Of a stretch of 64,000 nucleotides of DNA, positions 47,651-57,043 are shown piece by piece. Numbering within the stretch: the first letter of the stretch is position 1; each line of letters opens with the position of its first letter. Made by a program: the position numbers and the translations under genes. The notes beneath the pieces were generated by a model that made no database searches, was not told the origin of the DNA, and saw nothing but the letters and a program-made list of their open reading frames with translations. Origin of the DNA: Sphingobium xanthum (lineage in GTDB: Bacteria > Pseudomonadota > Alphaproteobacteria > Sphingomonadales > Sphingomonadaceae); NCBI RefSeq assembly GCF_019737615.1, contig NZ_JAHKKS010000003.1, positions 286,001 through 350,000 of the forward strand, read 5' to 3'.

Positions 47651-49750
47651 ATGACGGACATGGTGGATCGCGCAGGCCTCAAGGTCGCGCAGGAACTGGC
47701 CGACTTCATCGACGGCGCCGCCCTGCCGGGTAACGGGCTGGAGCCGGGCGCCTTCTGGCAAGGCGTGGCCGATATTTTCGGCCGCTTCGCCCCGCGCAAC
47801 AAGGCGCTGCTCGCCAAGCGCGACGATCTGCAGGCGCAGATCGACGCCTGGCACGGCGCGCGGACGGGCAAGCCGATCGATCAGGACGACTATCAGGCGT
47901 TCCTGAAGGAGATCGGCTATCTGGTGCCGGAGCCGGGCGCCTTCACGATCGGATCGGCCAATGTGGATGCCGAGCTGGCGTCCATGGCCGGGCCGCAGCT
48001 CGTCGTGCCGGTGCTGAATGCGCGCTTCCTGCTCAATGCCGCCAATGCCCGCTGGGGCAGCCTCTATGATGCGCTGTACGGCACGGACGCGATCGGCGCG
48101 GCCAAGCCGGGCGGCTATGATGCAGAGCATGGCGCCAAAGTGATCGCCTGGGCCAAGGCGTTTCTCGACAAGGCGGTGCCGCTGGCTTCGGGCAGCTGGG
48201 CGGACCTGGGCGATCCCTCGGGCGGCATCGCGCTCGCCGATCCGTCGCAATATGTCGGCGAGACGGAAAAGGGCCGGATGTTCCGCAACAACGGCCTGCA
48301 TATTGAGGTCGTGTTCGACGGGGCGCATCCGATCGGCAAGGACGATCCCTCGGGCATTGCCGACGTCGTGCTCGAGGGGGCGCTCTCGACCATCGTCGAT
48401 CTGGAAGATTCCGTCGCGGCCGTGGACGCGGAGGACAAGGTCGCGGCCTATGAGAATTGGCTGGGCCTGATGAAGGGCGATCTGGAAGCCAGCTTCCAGA
48501 AGGGCGGCAAGACGATGACGCGCACGCTGGAGGCGGATCGCACCGTCACGGCGCCGGACGGCTCGCAGGTCACGCTCAAGGGCCGCAGCCTGCTGTTCGT
48601 GCGGAATGTCGGGCACCTGATGACGACGCCGGCGGTGGCGCTGGCGGACGGATCGGAGGCGCCGGAAGGCATTCTCGACGGCATCGTGACGAGCCTGATC
48701 GCCCTGCATGATTTGAAGGGGCTCGGCCGCTTCCAGAATAGCACGACCGGCAGCATCTATATCGTGAAGCCGAAGATGCACGGGCCGGAGGAATGCGCGT
48801 TCACCAACGATCTGTTCGATGCGATCGAGGATCTGCTGGGCCTGAAGCGCCATCAGCTCAAGGTCGGCGTGATGGACGAGGAGCGGCGGACCTCCGCCAA
48901 TCTCGCGGCCTGCATCCATGCGGTGAAGGACCGCGTCGTATTCATCAACACCGGCTTCCTCGATCGCACGGGCGACGAGATGCACACATCGATGCGGGCC
49001 GGGCCGATGATCCGCAAGGGCGACATGAAGGCGTCCGACTGGATCAAGGCCTATGAGGACCGCAATGTGCAGATCGGCCTGGCCGCCGGCTTCTCCGGCC
49101 GCGCGCAGATCGGCAAGGGCATGTGGGCGGCGCCTGATCGCATGGCGGACATGCTGGAACAGAAGATCGGTCATCCCAGGACCGGCGCGAACACCGCCTG
49201 GGTACCCTCGCCAACGGCCGCGACGTTGCACGCGACGCATTATCACGATGTCGATGTCTATGCGCGGCAGGCCGAACGCGCGAAGGAGCCGGTTGCGGCG
49301 TTGAGTGCGCTGCTGACCGTGCCGGTCTCACCGGGCATCAACTGGTCCGAACAGGACGTGCGCGAGGAGCTGGAGAACAACGCGCAGGGCATTCTCGGCT
49401 ATGTGGTGCGCTGGATCGATCAGGGCATCGGCTGTTCGAAGGTGCCGGACATCAACGATATCGGCCTGATGGAAGACCGCGCGACCCTGCGCATCTCCTC
49501 GCAGCATATCGCCAACTGGCTGCTGCACGGGGTCTGCTCGGAAGCGCAGGTGAATGCCGCGTTCGACAAGATGGCGGCCAAGGTGGACGCGCAGAATGAA
49601 GGCGATCCGCTCTACCAGCGCATGGCCGGCCGTCCCGAGAGCAAGGCCTGGCAGGCGGCGCGGGCGCTGGTGTTCGAGGGTGTTGCGCAGCCCAATGGCT
49701 ATACCGAGCCGCTGCTGCATGCCTGGCGGCTGAAGGTGAAGGCGGGCTGA
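47651..49750 (+). CDS. glcB: Malate synthase G
   Basis: 699 residues, condenses glyoxylate with acetyl-CoA to malate, so it removes glyoxylate from glycolate or purine breakdown. Active-site segments are visible: [20 protein letters not shown] with the catalytic Arg, [12 protein letters not shown], then [24 protein letters not shown] residues ([20 protein letters not shown]), typical of isoform G and longer than isoform A. Normal length. A stem-loop follows the stop and acts as a probable terminator. No isocitrate lyase is in the window. Confidence 0.97.
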   Translation: MTDMVDRAGLKVAQELADFIDGAALPGNGLEPGAFWQGVADIFGRFAPRNKALLAKRDDLQAQIDAWHGARTGKPIDQDDYQAFLKEIGYLVPEPGAFTIGSANVDAELASMAGPQLVVPVLNARFLLNAANARWGSLYDALYGTDAIGAAKPGGYDAEHGAKVIAWAKAFLDKAVPLASGSWADLGDPSGGIALADPSQYVGETEKGRMFRNNGLHIEVVFDGAHPIGKDDPSGIADVVLEGALSTIVDLEDSVAAVDAEDKVAAYENWLGLMKGDLEASFQKGGKTMTRTLEADRTVTAPDGSQVTLKGRSLLFVRNVGHLMTTPAVALADGSEAPEGILDGIVTSLIALHDLKGLGRFQNSTTGSIYIVKPKMHGPEECAFTNDLFDAIEDLLGLKRHQLKVGVMDEERRTSANLAACIHAVKDRVVFINTGFLDRTGDEMHTSMRAGPMIRKGDMKASDWIKAYEDRNVQIGLAAGFSGRAQIGKGMWAAPDRMADMLEQKIGHPRTGANTAWVPSPTAATLHATHYHDVDVYARQAERAKEPVAALSALLTVPVSPGINWSEQDVREELENNAQGILGYVVRWIDQGIGCSKVPDINDIGLMEDRATLRISSQHIANWLLHGVCSEAQVNAAFDKMAAKVDAQNEGDPLYQRMAGRPESKAWQAARALVFEGVAQPNGYTEPLLHAWRLKVKAG

Positions 49751-49751
49751 T

Positions 49752-49789
49752 CCACTTATCCTCTCCCCATTTCGGGGCGAGGAAAGTGG
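49752..49789 (+). terminator. Stem-loop after glcB, related to the 12338 repeat
   Basis: CCACTT at 49752-49757 pairs with AAGTGG at 49784-49789; inside, CCTC pairs with GAGG and CCCC with GGGG, with a small loop. The core TATCCTCTCCCC..GGGGCGAGGAAA is the same as the outer arm of the repeat at 12338-12496. Likely terminator or repeat fragment. Confidence 0.6.
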
Positions 49790-50111
49790 CGGCCACAGCG
49801 CTTGTCACAAAGCTAACAATCATTGTCATCGGACGGATGGCGCGCCCTCGCCTAGGATCGCACGCAGAAGATCAGTCCGCGTGGGGTCAGCCGGCGGCAT
49901 CGACGGATGCACCGGCTGACAAGGAGCGGCGTGTCGCCCGGCTTCGGTGGGAAGGCCGGCGGCAATTGGTCGGGCGGCGCGTGCCTGCGACCCTGCGCGC
50001 CGTCCGGCCGACCCGGCCTTGTGTGATCCCCATCATGCGCGATCATTGTGCGGTCCGCCCAAGCGGATAAAAGGAATGTGGTGAGGCAGACACGGTGAAA
50101 TTGGGGGCGGG
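49790..50111. other. Leader region before the two-component genes
   Basis: About 320 bp with no gene. It begins with TGTCACAAAGCTAACAATCATTGTCA, which has two TGTCA units 18 bp apart, and includes a strong hairpin at 49886-49920 (separate entry). RBS-like GGGGGCGGG precedes the response regulator ATG. Confidence 0.45.
49886..49920 (+). promoter_or_regulatory. Long hairpin in the leader of the response regulator
   Basis: GTCAGCCGG at 49886-49894 pairs perfectly with CCGGCTGAC at 49912-49920, and within the loop GCATC pairs with GATGC at 49906-49910. No T tract follows, so it is not a classical terminator; it may be an RNA element, an operator, or a palindromic repeat. Confidence 0.4.
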
Positions 50112-50798
50112 ATGAGTAGCCTGAATATCCTCTATGTCGAAGACGATCCGCTCGCGGCATCGGCCGTGCAGGCGCTCGTCGGCCAGGGCGGGGACCGGCT
50201 GGCCTGGGAGCAGTCCGGCCGCGCCGGCTTGCAGCGCGCCGCCGCCGACCAGTTCGACGTCATCATCCTGGATCGCATGCTGCCCGATCTCGACGGGCTC
50301 TCGGTCGTCACGCGACTGCGCGCGGCGGGCGTCGAGACGCCGGTGCTGATGCTTTCCGCCCTTGGCCGCAGCGAGAACCGGATCGAGGGGCTGGACGCGG
50401 GCGTCGACGACTATCTGGCCAAGCCCTACGAGCCGCAGGAGCTGATCGCGCGCGTCAAGGCGCTGCATCGGCGCGCTTCCGGCAAGGTGCATGGCGCCGT
50501 CATCATCTACGGCGCGCTCGAATGCCATGTGAAGGCGCGCACCGCCTTTCGCGCCGGCCGGCACATCGCGCTCAGCCCGCGCGAGTTCGAGCTGTTCCGC
50601 TACTTCATGGAAAATGCCGGCGAGACGGTCACGCGCGAGATGCTGCTGCGCGATGTGTGGAACATGAATTTCGACCCCCAGACCAATGTGGTCGATGTCA
50701 ATATCGGCCGCCTGCGCCGCAAGCTGGAGGACGGCTTCACGACCCCAGCGCTCGAGACGATCTGGGGTGCGGGCTATCGGTTGACGGCTTGCGAATGA
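50112..50798 (+). CDS. OmpR-family response regulator
   Basis: 228 residues. Receiver domain with phospho-acceptor Asp54 in ILDRMLPDLDGLSVV and the conserved Lys in YLAKPYEPQEL. The C-terminal winged helix (LSPREFELFRYFMENAGETV, then TREMLLRDVWN, INIGRLRRKLED-like INIGRLRRKLE) is of the OmpR/PhoB class that binds DNA direct repeats. It forms an overlapping pair with the kinase (start inside its stop codon), so they are co-translated. The signal is unknown. Confidence 0.95.
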   Translation: MSSLNILYVEDDPLAASAVQALVGQGGDRLAWEQSGRAGLQRAAADQFDVIILDRMLPDLDGLSVVTRLRAAGVETPVLMLSALGRSENRIEGLDAGVDDYLAKPYEPQELIARVKALHRRASGKVHGAVIIYGALECHVKARTAFRAGRHIALSPREFELFRYFMENAGETVTREMLLRDVWNMNFDPQTNVVDVNIGRLRRKLEDGFTTPALETIWGAGYRLTACE

Positions 50799-52153
50799 CA
50801 TCAGGCGTGACGTCCCGGCGTGGTGCATCGATTGTCTGGCGAATTGCGACGGCCTCACTGCTCGTCGCGATCCTGGCCGTGACCCTGCTGTTCGCCGCCT
50901 CCTATGCGACGGTGGAGCGCAGCACGCATGAGGCACTGGCCGCCACCGTCACCACCGACCTTGCCGGGCTGATCGATATTCACGCGAGCGGCGGCGAAGC
51001 GGAACTGCTGCGCCGCGTGGCGGATCGCCGGGACGTGGTGAATCTGGAGGATGGGCGCCGACCCCATTATCTGGTCGCGCGGACGAATGGGCGCCCGATC
51101 GGGGGAGACCTGCACGTCTGGCCGCCTCTTTCGGCGGCGCTCTCGGCAGAGGGCTATGTGACCTTGCCGGATCGGACGCCGGTCTATGCGCGCGCGGCCA
51201 GGCTCGGGCCGGATCTTCAGCTGCTGGTGGCACGCGAATATGCGCAGGACCGCGCGACGCTCAAACGCCTCGCACAAATTTTCCTGGGGGTCGGGGCGGC
51301 GATCATCATCGCCGTCGCTCTCATCGCGGTGCTGACCGCCCGCGGGCTGGCCAAGCGCATAGACCGGATCCAGGAAGGGCTGCGCAACGCGGCCGAGGGC
51401 TATCCGGCCGCCCTGGAAAGCCCGAGCGGACCGGGCGACGAGATCGACGAGCTGGCGCGGCAGGGCGGCCGGCTCCTGGCGCGGCAGGCCAATCTGGTGC
51501 GCCTGCAGAAAAATATGTCGGACCATGTTGCTCACGAAATCCGCACGCCGCTCATGCATCTCGATGGGCGCCTGGCCGCGGCGTTGCAGGAGCGGCCGGA
51601 GCCGGGCGGCACAGGCGCGCTGACCCGTTCGCGGGGCGACATACGCAGCATTGTCGCCATGCTGGACTCGCTGCTTGACATCGCGTCCAACGAGGGGCGG
51701 CGCGGCGATCTGGCCGGGCTCGCCGAGCTCGATCTCTCGGCCTTGCTCGGCGATCTCGCGGCGCTCTATGAAGGCAGTGTCGAGGAAGCGGGGCTGACGC
51801 TAGAAACGGCCATCGAACCGGGCGTCACCATGTTAGGGGAGCGCATGCAGATCGTCCGGCTCGTCTCCAACCTGCTCGACAATGCCATCAAATATGTCCC
51901 CGCCGGCGGCACGGTCTCGCTGAAGCTCTCGCAAGGGCCGCGCATCATGGTGGCGGACGACGGGCCGGGTATCCCGTTCGAAGATCGCGGGCGCATCTTC
52001 GAGCGCTTTGCCCGCAGTGCGGGACAGGTTTCGCAGCCGGGCCATGGCCTTGGCCTCGCGCTGGCGCGCGCGATCGCGCAGCGTCACGGTCTGGTGCTGC
52101 GCCTCGCGGACAGCCCGCGGGGCGCCTGCTTCATGGTGGAGCCGGAGGCATGA
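50795..52153 (+). CDS. Membrane sensor histidine kinase
   Basis: 452 residues. Two hydrophobic segments (LVAILAVTLLFAASYA near 20 and FLGVGAAIIIAVALIAVLTA near 165) enclose a periplasmic sensor of about 125 residues. HAMP-like linker, H-box VAHEIRTPLMHLDGRL with His247, N-box NLLDNAIKYV, and G boxes DDGPGIPFEDRGRIFERF and GHGLGLALARAIA follow. The ATG at 50795 overlaps the regulator stop (ATGA), and the stop overlaps the lipoprotein start. The sensed ligand cannot be deduced. Confidence 0.93.
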   Translation: MTSGVTSRRGASIVWRIATASLLVAILAVTLLFAASYATVERSTHEALAATVTTDLAGLIDIHASGGEAELLRRVADRRDVVNLEDGRRPHYLVARTNGRPIGGDLHVWPPLSAALSAEGYVTLPDRTPVYARAARLGPDLQLLVAREYAQDRATLKRLAQIFLGVGAAIIIAVALIAVLTARGLAKRIDRIQEGLRNAAEGYPAALESPSGPGDEIDELARQGGRLLARQANLVRLQKNMSDHVAHEIRTPLMHLDGRLAAALQERPEPGGTGALTRSRGDIRSIVAMLDSLLDIASNEGRRGDLAGLAELDLSALLGDLAALYEGSVEEAGLTLETAIEPGVTMLGERMQIVRLVSNLLDNAIKYVPAGGTVSLKLSQGPRIMVADDGPGIPFEDRGRIFERFARSAGQVSQPGHGLGLALARAIAQRHGLVLRLADSPRGACFMVEPEA

Positions 52154-52725
52154 GCCGTGCATGGGCGGGATATGCGGGCCTGCTGCTGCTCTGTGCTTGT
52201 GCGCGGCCCGACGCGGCGCCGATGGCCGATAATGTGTCCGCCGAGCCGACGCAGGCCGTCGCCGATCTTCTCGCCATGGCCGATCATGCCGCGCGCGACC
52301 CGAAGCGCGACGGCCAGCGCCTCTCGGATACGCTCGCGGCGCTGGACCAGCTGGGCGCGCGCCCGGCCGATCCGGCCGCCGATCCGCTGCCCGGCTGGCG
52401 CGAGGCACTGCCCTCCAAAGTGGCGCAACCGCTGCGTGGGCGCATGCTTGGCCCGGCCTATCGGCGCGGTACGCTGGCGGCCGGGGCGAGCATGACCTTG
52501 ATGCAGCTCTTCGACGGCGGCAGGCAGGCGCGCGTCGCTGTCGCGGCGGCGGGAGCGATGCCGCTCCGCATGGCCGTGCTGGATGATGGCGGCAAGGCGG
52601 TTTGCCCGGATCATGTCGCACCACGCGGCGCCTGCCGCTGGGTGCCGCCGTTCAGCGGGCGCCACCAGATCATCGTCACTAATGCCGGCGACGCACCCTC
52701 GGCATATTATCTGGTGATCGACTGA
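52150..52725 (+). CDS. Putative lipoprotein following the two-component pair
   Basis: 191 residues. The first segment (MSRAWAGYAGLLLLCACARP) is a signal peptide with a lipobox (LCAC) and a mature Cys near 18. The remainder is soluble: RRGTLAAGASMTLMQLFDGG, AVAAAGAMPLRMAVLDDGG and a C-terminal CRWVPPFSGRHQIIVTNAGD, which look beta-rich and could bind a ligand. Cys pairs are present. The gene overlaps the kinase by four bases; it may therefore be a third, periplasmic component of the signalling system (inference). Family not recognised. Confidence 0.75.
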   Translation: MSRAWAGYAGLLLLCACARPDAAPMADNVSAEPTQAVADLLAMADHAARDPKRDGQRLSDTLAALDQLGARPADPAADPLPGWREALPSKVAQPLRGRMLGPAYRRGTLAAGASMTLMQLFDGGRQARVAVAAAGAMPLRMAVLDDGGKAVCPDHVAPRGACRWVPPFSGRHQIIVTNAGDAPSAYYLVID

Positions 52726-52816
52726 CGGCGTGTGGCCTTGTTCCGTCTAGGGACGTCCTGATCAAGCTCTGACCAAGACTCCGCGAAAGCAGGAGAACAA
52801 GTGAGCTGGGGTGGTT

Positions 52817-53971
52817 CTACAGCGCCGCTTCGTAGATACGGGCGCAGTCTTCCTCGGTCAGTTCGCGTAGATTGCGCTCAAGGAGCCGGGTCACCTTCAT
52901 AGCCGAGCTGGCCATGCGCGGGATCGCGTTGGAGCTGATGCCCATGCCGGAGAGGCCCGCCGGAATGCCGATCCGCTCGGAGAGGCGCGCGACGAACTCG
53001 ATGCCGGCATGCGCCGTCGCCTGATCGCTGCCCGCATCGGTCACGCCCATGGCGCGGGCAATGTCGGCATAGCGGGCGGGCGCCGCCTCCAGATTGAAGC
53101 GCAGCACATGAGGAAGGAGAATCGAATTGGCGACGCCGTGCGGAATGTGGAACTCGCCGCCGAGCGGATAGGCCAACGCATGCACGGCCGCCGTGTTCAC
53201 CGGTCCGAGGCACAGGCCGCCATAATAGCTCGCCCGCAGCATCGCCTCGCGCGCGACGAGATCGCTGCCGTCCGCACAGGCCCGCTCGATATGCCCCGCG
53301 ATCAGCCGCATGCCTTCCAGCGCGAAGATATCAACCACAGGATGGGCCAGGCGGTTGGCATAGGCCTCGATGCAGTGCGTCAGCGCGTCCACGCCAGTCG
53401 AGGCCGTGACGGCGCGCGGCATGGTGACGGTCAGCTCGGGATCGAGATAGGCGAAGTCCGGCACCAGCCAGGGACTGACGACGCCTTTCTTCAGTTCCTC
53501 GTCCTCGTCGCCCAATATGGCGATCGGCGTGACTTCGCTGCCGGTGCCGGCCGTGGTCGGGATGCAGGCGAGCGGCAGTGCCCGGCCCTTGAGCAGATCG
53601 ACGCCGATCGTCTCCATCAGCGGCTGGCGCCCGTCGAAGAGCCCCGCGACCAGCTTGGCAACGTCCATTGCGCTGCCGCCCCCGAGGCCGACGACCGCGT
53701 CCGCGCCGCAATCCTTCGCTGCGGCCATTGCGGCATGGAAATCCTCGATCGTCGGTTCACCAGCCAGTGCGTCCCAGATAGTGACGCGCATTTTTTTCGC
53801 CGCCAGCGCCTCGATGAGGTTGTCGCAGAGCGGGCGCGTGGGCGGTGTCGTGACCAGGAAAACGGAGGTGACGCCGCGCGTCGCAAGATCGTCGGCGCAT
53901 TGCAGGACGACCCCCTTGCCGATCCGGACGGTGCCGACATTGTGGATCGTGACCGGGCGGTTTTGCGTCAT
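52817..53971 (-). CDS. Iron-containing alcohol dehydrogenase
   Basis: 384 residues from ATG 53971; the frame is open to 54010 with an alternative ATG at 53986. The N-terminal NAD-binding fold includes ADAVVGLGGGSAMDVAKLVA and the metal site has GGEFHIPHGVANSILLPHV and later His. The PTTAGTGSEVTPIAIL segment is the phosphate/NAD loop of group III iron alcohol dehydrogenases, which include maleylacetate reductase and 1,3-propanediol dehydrogenase relatives. Substrate unknown. The AraC-type gene lies directly upstream on the same strand. Confidence 0.92.
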   Translation of the reverse strand: MTQNRPVTIHNVGTVRIGKGVVLQCADDLATRGVTSVFLVTTPPTRPLCDNLIEALAAKKMRVTIWDALAGEPTIEDFHAAMAAAKDCGADAVVGLGGGSAMDVAKLVAGLFDGRQPLMETIGVDLLKGRALPLACIPTTAGTGSEVTPIAILGDEDEELKKGVVSPWLVPDFAYLDPELTVTMPRAVTASTGVDALTHCIEAYANRLAHPVVDIFALEGMRLIAGHIERACADGSDLVAREAMLRASYYGGLCLGPVNTAAVHALAYPLGGEFHIPHGVANSILLPHVLRFNLEAAPARYADIARAMGVTDAGSDQATAHAGIEFVARLSERIGIPAGLSGMGISSNAIPRMASSAMKVTRLLERNLRELTEEDCARIYEAAL

Positions 53972-54100
53972 TTCTGGAGCGTCCATCGAACGAATTGCGA
54001 TGGCCGCCACATTTGCGAGCGAAGGGCCGCAACCGCTTGCACAAAGCGGAACTACGCATTGAACGGATGGCCGTCGGCTCGAGACGCCGCCGAAGCGCGC

Positions 54101-55078
54101 TCAGTCCCGCAATGGTTCGGCGGTGCGCGCCGGCAGCTTCTCCCGGCGATAGACGCGCGGGGCAAGGCCGAAGCGCTCGCGGAAACTGCGGGCGAAATGG
54201 GGCGCGCTGTTGAATCCCCAGCCGAAGGCGATGTCCGTGATGGTGAGATGCGCGAAGGCGGGATCGGCCATCTGCCGCGCAGATTCCTCCAGACGACGGC
54301 GCAGCACATAGGCCGAGGCGGTCTCGTTGCCGGCGGCGAAGATCATGCGCAGATAGCGGGCGGAAAGCTTGAGCCGCGCGGCGATGAAGCGGGGACTGAG
54401 ATCGGGGTCGCGCAAATTCTCCTCGATGAACAGGCGCACGCGGGCGTGACGGCCGGTGAGGACCGCCGACGAGGTGATCAGATCGTCGAAGCTGATCGCG
54501 AAGGCGGTGGCCACGGCATCCAGCAGGTTGCGCGCAACGCGATTGTGGACCGCTTCTGGCAGATCCTCGACCAGTTGCTCGAACACGCTGCGGCACAGCT
54601 CGGCCGCGCTTTCGGAAAGTCCGTCTCCGGCATGCAGATGGCGTCCGCAAAACTGCTCGGGAGAGGGCAGATGCTCGCGGATCGTGCTGGCGCCAGCGCG
54701 GATAAGCATCAGAGTGACGGGACCATCATGCGCGTAGCTGTACGGCACGGCGCTGGTCCACAGCGAGAAGTCGCCCGGGCGCAGCATCGAATCTTGGCCA
54801 TAATGCGACAAGGTCGCCGTGCCTTCGAGCTGGAGCAGGAAGGCATAGCCGGTCTCGGTGGCGTAGCCGATCTGCTCGGCAGTGCGCTGGATCGACCCGG
54901 CACCCATTTCGAGCCGGAGCATCGAGACAGGACCGAGCGGCGCCTGCGTCAGGATGGGCGCGAACTCCGGATCGGTCACGATGGCGATGGCTCGCTCGAT
55001 CCGGGTGGAATAAAGTTCGGTCCAGACGCGGCTACGCGATGCCTTTGGACCGGCCGGCACGCGATGCATCTCGATCAT
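54101..55078 (-). CDS. AraC family transcriptional regulator
   Basis: 325 residues. The N-terminal AraC-type ligand-binding domain (about 1-200) is followed by the C-terminal double helix-turn-helix (RFIAARLKLSARYLRMIFAA and ITDIAFGWGFNSAPHFARSF, then RERFGLAPRVYRR). The second HTH is particularly clear. It is upstream and in the same direction as the alcohol dehydrogenase (130 bp), so it may regulate that gene, but the gap could contain an independent promoter. Its N-terminus is at ATG 55078. Confidence 0.92.
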   Translation of the reverse strand: MIEMHRVPAGPKASRSRVWTELYSTRIERAIAIVTDPEFAPILTQAPLGPVSMLRLEMGAGSIQRTAEQIGYATETGYAFLLQLEGTATLSHYGQDSMLRPGDFSLWTSAVPYSYAHDGPVTLMLIRAGASTIREHLPSPEQFCGRHLHAGDGLSESAAELCRSVFEQLVEDLPEAVHNRVARNLLDAVATAFAISFDDLITSSAVLTGRHARVRLFIEENLRDPDLSPRFIAARLKLSARYLRMIFAAGNETASAYVLRRRLEESARQMADPAFAHLTITDIAFGWGFNSAPHFARSFRERFGLAPRVYRREKLPARTAEPLRD

Positions 55079-55233
55079 GACTTTTCCACCGACGGTACCA
55101 AACGCCGCCCGGGGAAGCGGACGGTGCCGCCGTCCTATCAGCTACTGCACCGATGGGAACAGCCCCAAGCGCGTCTCCCGGCGCGGGCCGGATGGCCCTC
55201 TCCGGGAGCGCAGTGGAATGACCCGGGCAAGGC

Positions 55234-55641
55234 TCAGGGGGTCGGCGTTGCCGGAGCTGTTGATTGCTGTTCGGAGGCCGCCGCGGCCTGCACACGCTGT
55301 TTCAACACCGGGTCCGATTGGGATGCTTGCGCGATGGCATTGAACTTTACCGGGTCCAGCCCCTCGGCCTGCACGGCCGCAAGCATCTTGGGCTGCTTCT
55401 CGGTCGCAGGCACGGCCGTGTCCTGCTGGATCTTGTTGGCCGCGATCGCCGCGCGCGCGAACGCTTTGAGGTCGGCGTCGCTATAGGCGCCTGCCTCTGC
55501 GGGCGCGTCGGGATCGGCCGGCGCCGTCGTGGGCGCAGGCTGGCTGGTGGCGGGGGCCGGGGACGTCGTCTCCTGGGCGTTCACGGGCGTGATCGCGGTC
55601 AGCAGCGCGGCGGCCGTGCCGAGCAGAAGCGCGTTTTTCAT
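55234..55641 (-). CDS. Secreted DUF4168-like protein
   Basis: 135 residues from the ATG at 55641. Signal peptide (MKNALLLGTAAALLTAITPV, then NAQ), a Pro/Thr/Ala-rich linker (TTSPAPATSQPAPTTAPADP), then a small helical domain SDADLKAFARAAIAANKIQQ and LAAVQAEGLDPVKFNAIAQA, which resembles DUF4168. Ends with a low-complexity tail. Function unknown; probably periplasmic or surface. Alone on its strand. Confidence 0.8.
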   Translation of the reverse strand: MKNALLLGTAAALLTAITPVNAQETTSPAPATSQPAPTTAPADPDAPAEAGAYSDADLKAFARAAIAANKIQQDTAVPATEKQPKMLAAVQAEGLDPVKFNAIAQASQSDPVLKQRVQAAAASEQQSTAPATPTP

Positions 55642-55954
55642 GAGGTACCTTTCTGTCTGTTGGCGAACCGTCTGCAAAAGCTAAGCTCTGATCCATCGGT
55701 GACAAATATTGCTCGACCGCCCGGGCAGATGATGGGGCGGGTCGAAAATAGGAATGCGAATAGAGAGCTTTAGCTCCGCACTGCTTGTCGCGCTTGAGAC
55801 ACTGCCCATCGGCGCTTCGTCTCGCCGTCGCAGTTCGCCCGCAAACGCCAGCCGGCCGCTCGACGTCGGCCCGGCCCCTGCGCAAGGCGCGGTTCAATCC
55901 GGCCCGGCGCGCGGTCGGCCGCCAAACGGCGGGTGTCGATCATGTCGGGAAAAA

Positions 55955-56029
<75 letters not shown>

Positions 56030-56142
56030 ACAAGCCGCTCGCAGGGAGCACCCCGCGTCAGCAAGGCCGCGCCTATGGCCTTGGGCGGGCGGGCTGTCAA
56101 GGCGACTTGCGGTCTCGAAGCGGGATTCGCTAGGGTCGCGCG

Positions 56143-56292
56143 ATGAACAGCGACAAGCCCGACCGCCAACAGCGCCTCGCCGAGGCACTGCGCGCCAATC
56201 TGCGCCGGCGCAAGGGGCAAGCGCGCGAATGGGCGGCGCGGGATGCGCCGCGCGACGAGCCGCCGCCGCCGGCAGAACCGCGGGCCGATTGA
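56143..56292 (+). CDS. Small basic protein, 49 residues
   Basis: ATG 56143 to TGA 56292 encodes MNSDKPDRQQRLAEALRANL, then RRRKGQAREWAARDAPRDEP and PPPAEPRAD. The N-terminal half is a basic helix, the C-terminal half is Pro-rich. I recall similar short proteins in sphingomonad genomes, often next to murA; murA is not seen here. Short ORF but codon bias is coding-like and it starts with a good ATG. It is located right after the tRNA gene on the other strand. Confidence 0.6.
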   Translation: MNSDKPDRQQRLAEALRANLRRRKGQAREWAARDAPRDEPPPPAEPRAD

Positions 56293-56377
56293 CGGACTGA
56301 GCGCCCAGGCACGCCGCTGCCCGGCGCGCACGATCATCGACGAGCATCGGAATGTCCGCGTGTATTTCTGAACGGAC

Positions 56378-56401
56378 TTGACGTTGTTCGTTCGATCGAA
56401 C
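56378..56401 (+). promoter_or_regulatory. Promoter with 12-bp palindrome before the TetR gene
   Basis: TTGACG at 56378-56383 resembles a -35 box; GTTCGATCGAAC at 56390-56401 is a perfect 12-bp palindrome, with a further TTGTTCG half-site just upstream. It ends 11 bp before the ATG at 56413, and there is no clear ribosome site, so transcription may start at or near the ATG. A probable autoregulatory operator for the TetR-type protein. Confidence 0.6.
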
Positions 56402-56412
56402 AGTAGACCGGT

Positions 56413-57039
56413 ATGGCGAATCAGGATCTCTCGCAGCGCATCATGCTGGCGGCGCTCGATCAGTTCGGGCGGCTGGGCTTCGATGCGGCGAGTACGCGCG
56501 ACATCGCGAAGGCAAGCGGCGTAGCCATGTCGTCCATCACGTATCATTTCGGCGGCAAGCAGGGCCTGTATCTGGCCTGCGCCGATCATATCGCGGTCGT
56601 GATCGGCGGCGTCCATGCGCCGCTCATGGAGGCGCTGAAGGCCTATCCGCCGGAAACCGTCGAGGCGGCGCGCGAGGGCGTACTGGCGCTGCTCGAGAAT
56701 TTCGCGCGCTTCATGCTCGCCCCGGAATCGCAAATCCACTGCCAGTTCATCGTGCGCGAGCAGCAGCACCCCACCGAGGCGTTCGAGCGCATTTACGAGC
56801 ATGTCATGCGGCCGGTGCTGGAGACGGCCACCGCTTTGCTCGCAATCGCGTTGCCGGACCGCGACGAGCGCGCCCGGCGCGCGCTGGTCACCAATCTCAT
56901 CGGCATGTCCATCGTGTTGCGCATAGCGCGCGCCACCGTCGCGCGCGTCATGCAGGTCGATGACATCGACGAACCCACGGGCGCGCTGCTCATCGCGACG
57001 TTGCGCGCCTCCGCCCAGACCTTGCTCACGCAGGAGTGA
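56413..57039 (+). CDS. CecR-like TetR family regulator of the efflux operon
   Basis: 208 residues. N-terminal HTH: ASTRDIAKASGVAMSSITYH then FGGKQGLYLACADHI. The C-terminal part (FARFMLAPESQIHCQFIVRE and QQHPTEAFERIYEHVMRP) fits the DUF1956 domain of CecR/YbiH. In E. coli CecR represses the ybhGFSR genes; here the same set of transporter genes follows after 4 bp, so the same role is expected. The upstream palindrome is the probable operator. Confidence 0.92.
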   Translation: MANQDLSQRIMLAALDQFGRLGFDAASTRDIAKASGVAMSSITYHFGGKQGLYLACADHIAVVIGGVHAPLMEALKAYPPETVEAAREGVLALLENFARFMLAPESQIHCQFIVREQQHPTEAFERIYEHVMRPVLETATALLAIALPDRDERARRALVTNLIGMSIVLRIARATVARVMQVDDIDEPTGALLIATLRASAQTLLTQE

Positions 57040-57043
57040 CTGC

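Noticed and set aside
47636-49246. Minus-strand frame of 536 codons over malate synthase G
   Set aside because: Antisense to a certain enzyme gene, no recognisable domain.
53009-55486. Plus-strand frame of 825 codons over the alcohol dehydrogenase and AraC genes
   Set aside because: Spans three real minus-strand genes; composition typical of a shadow.
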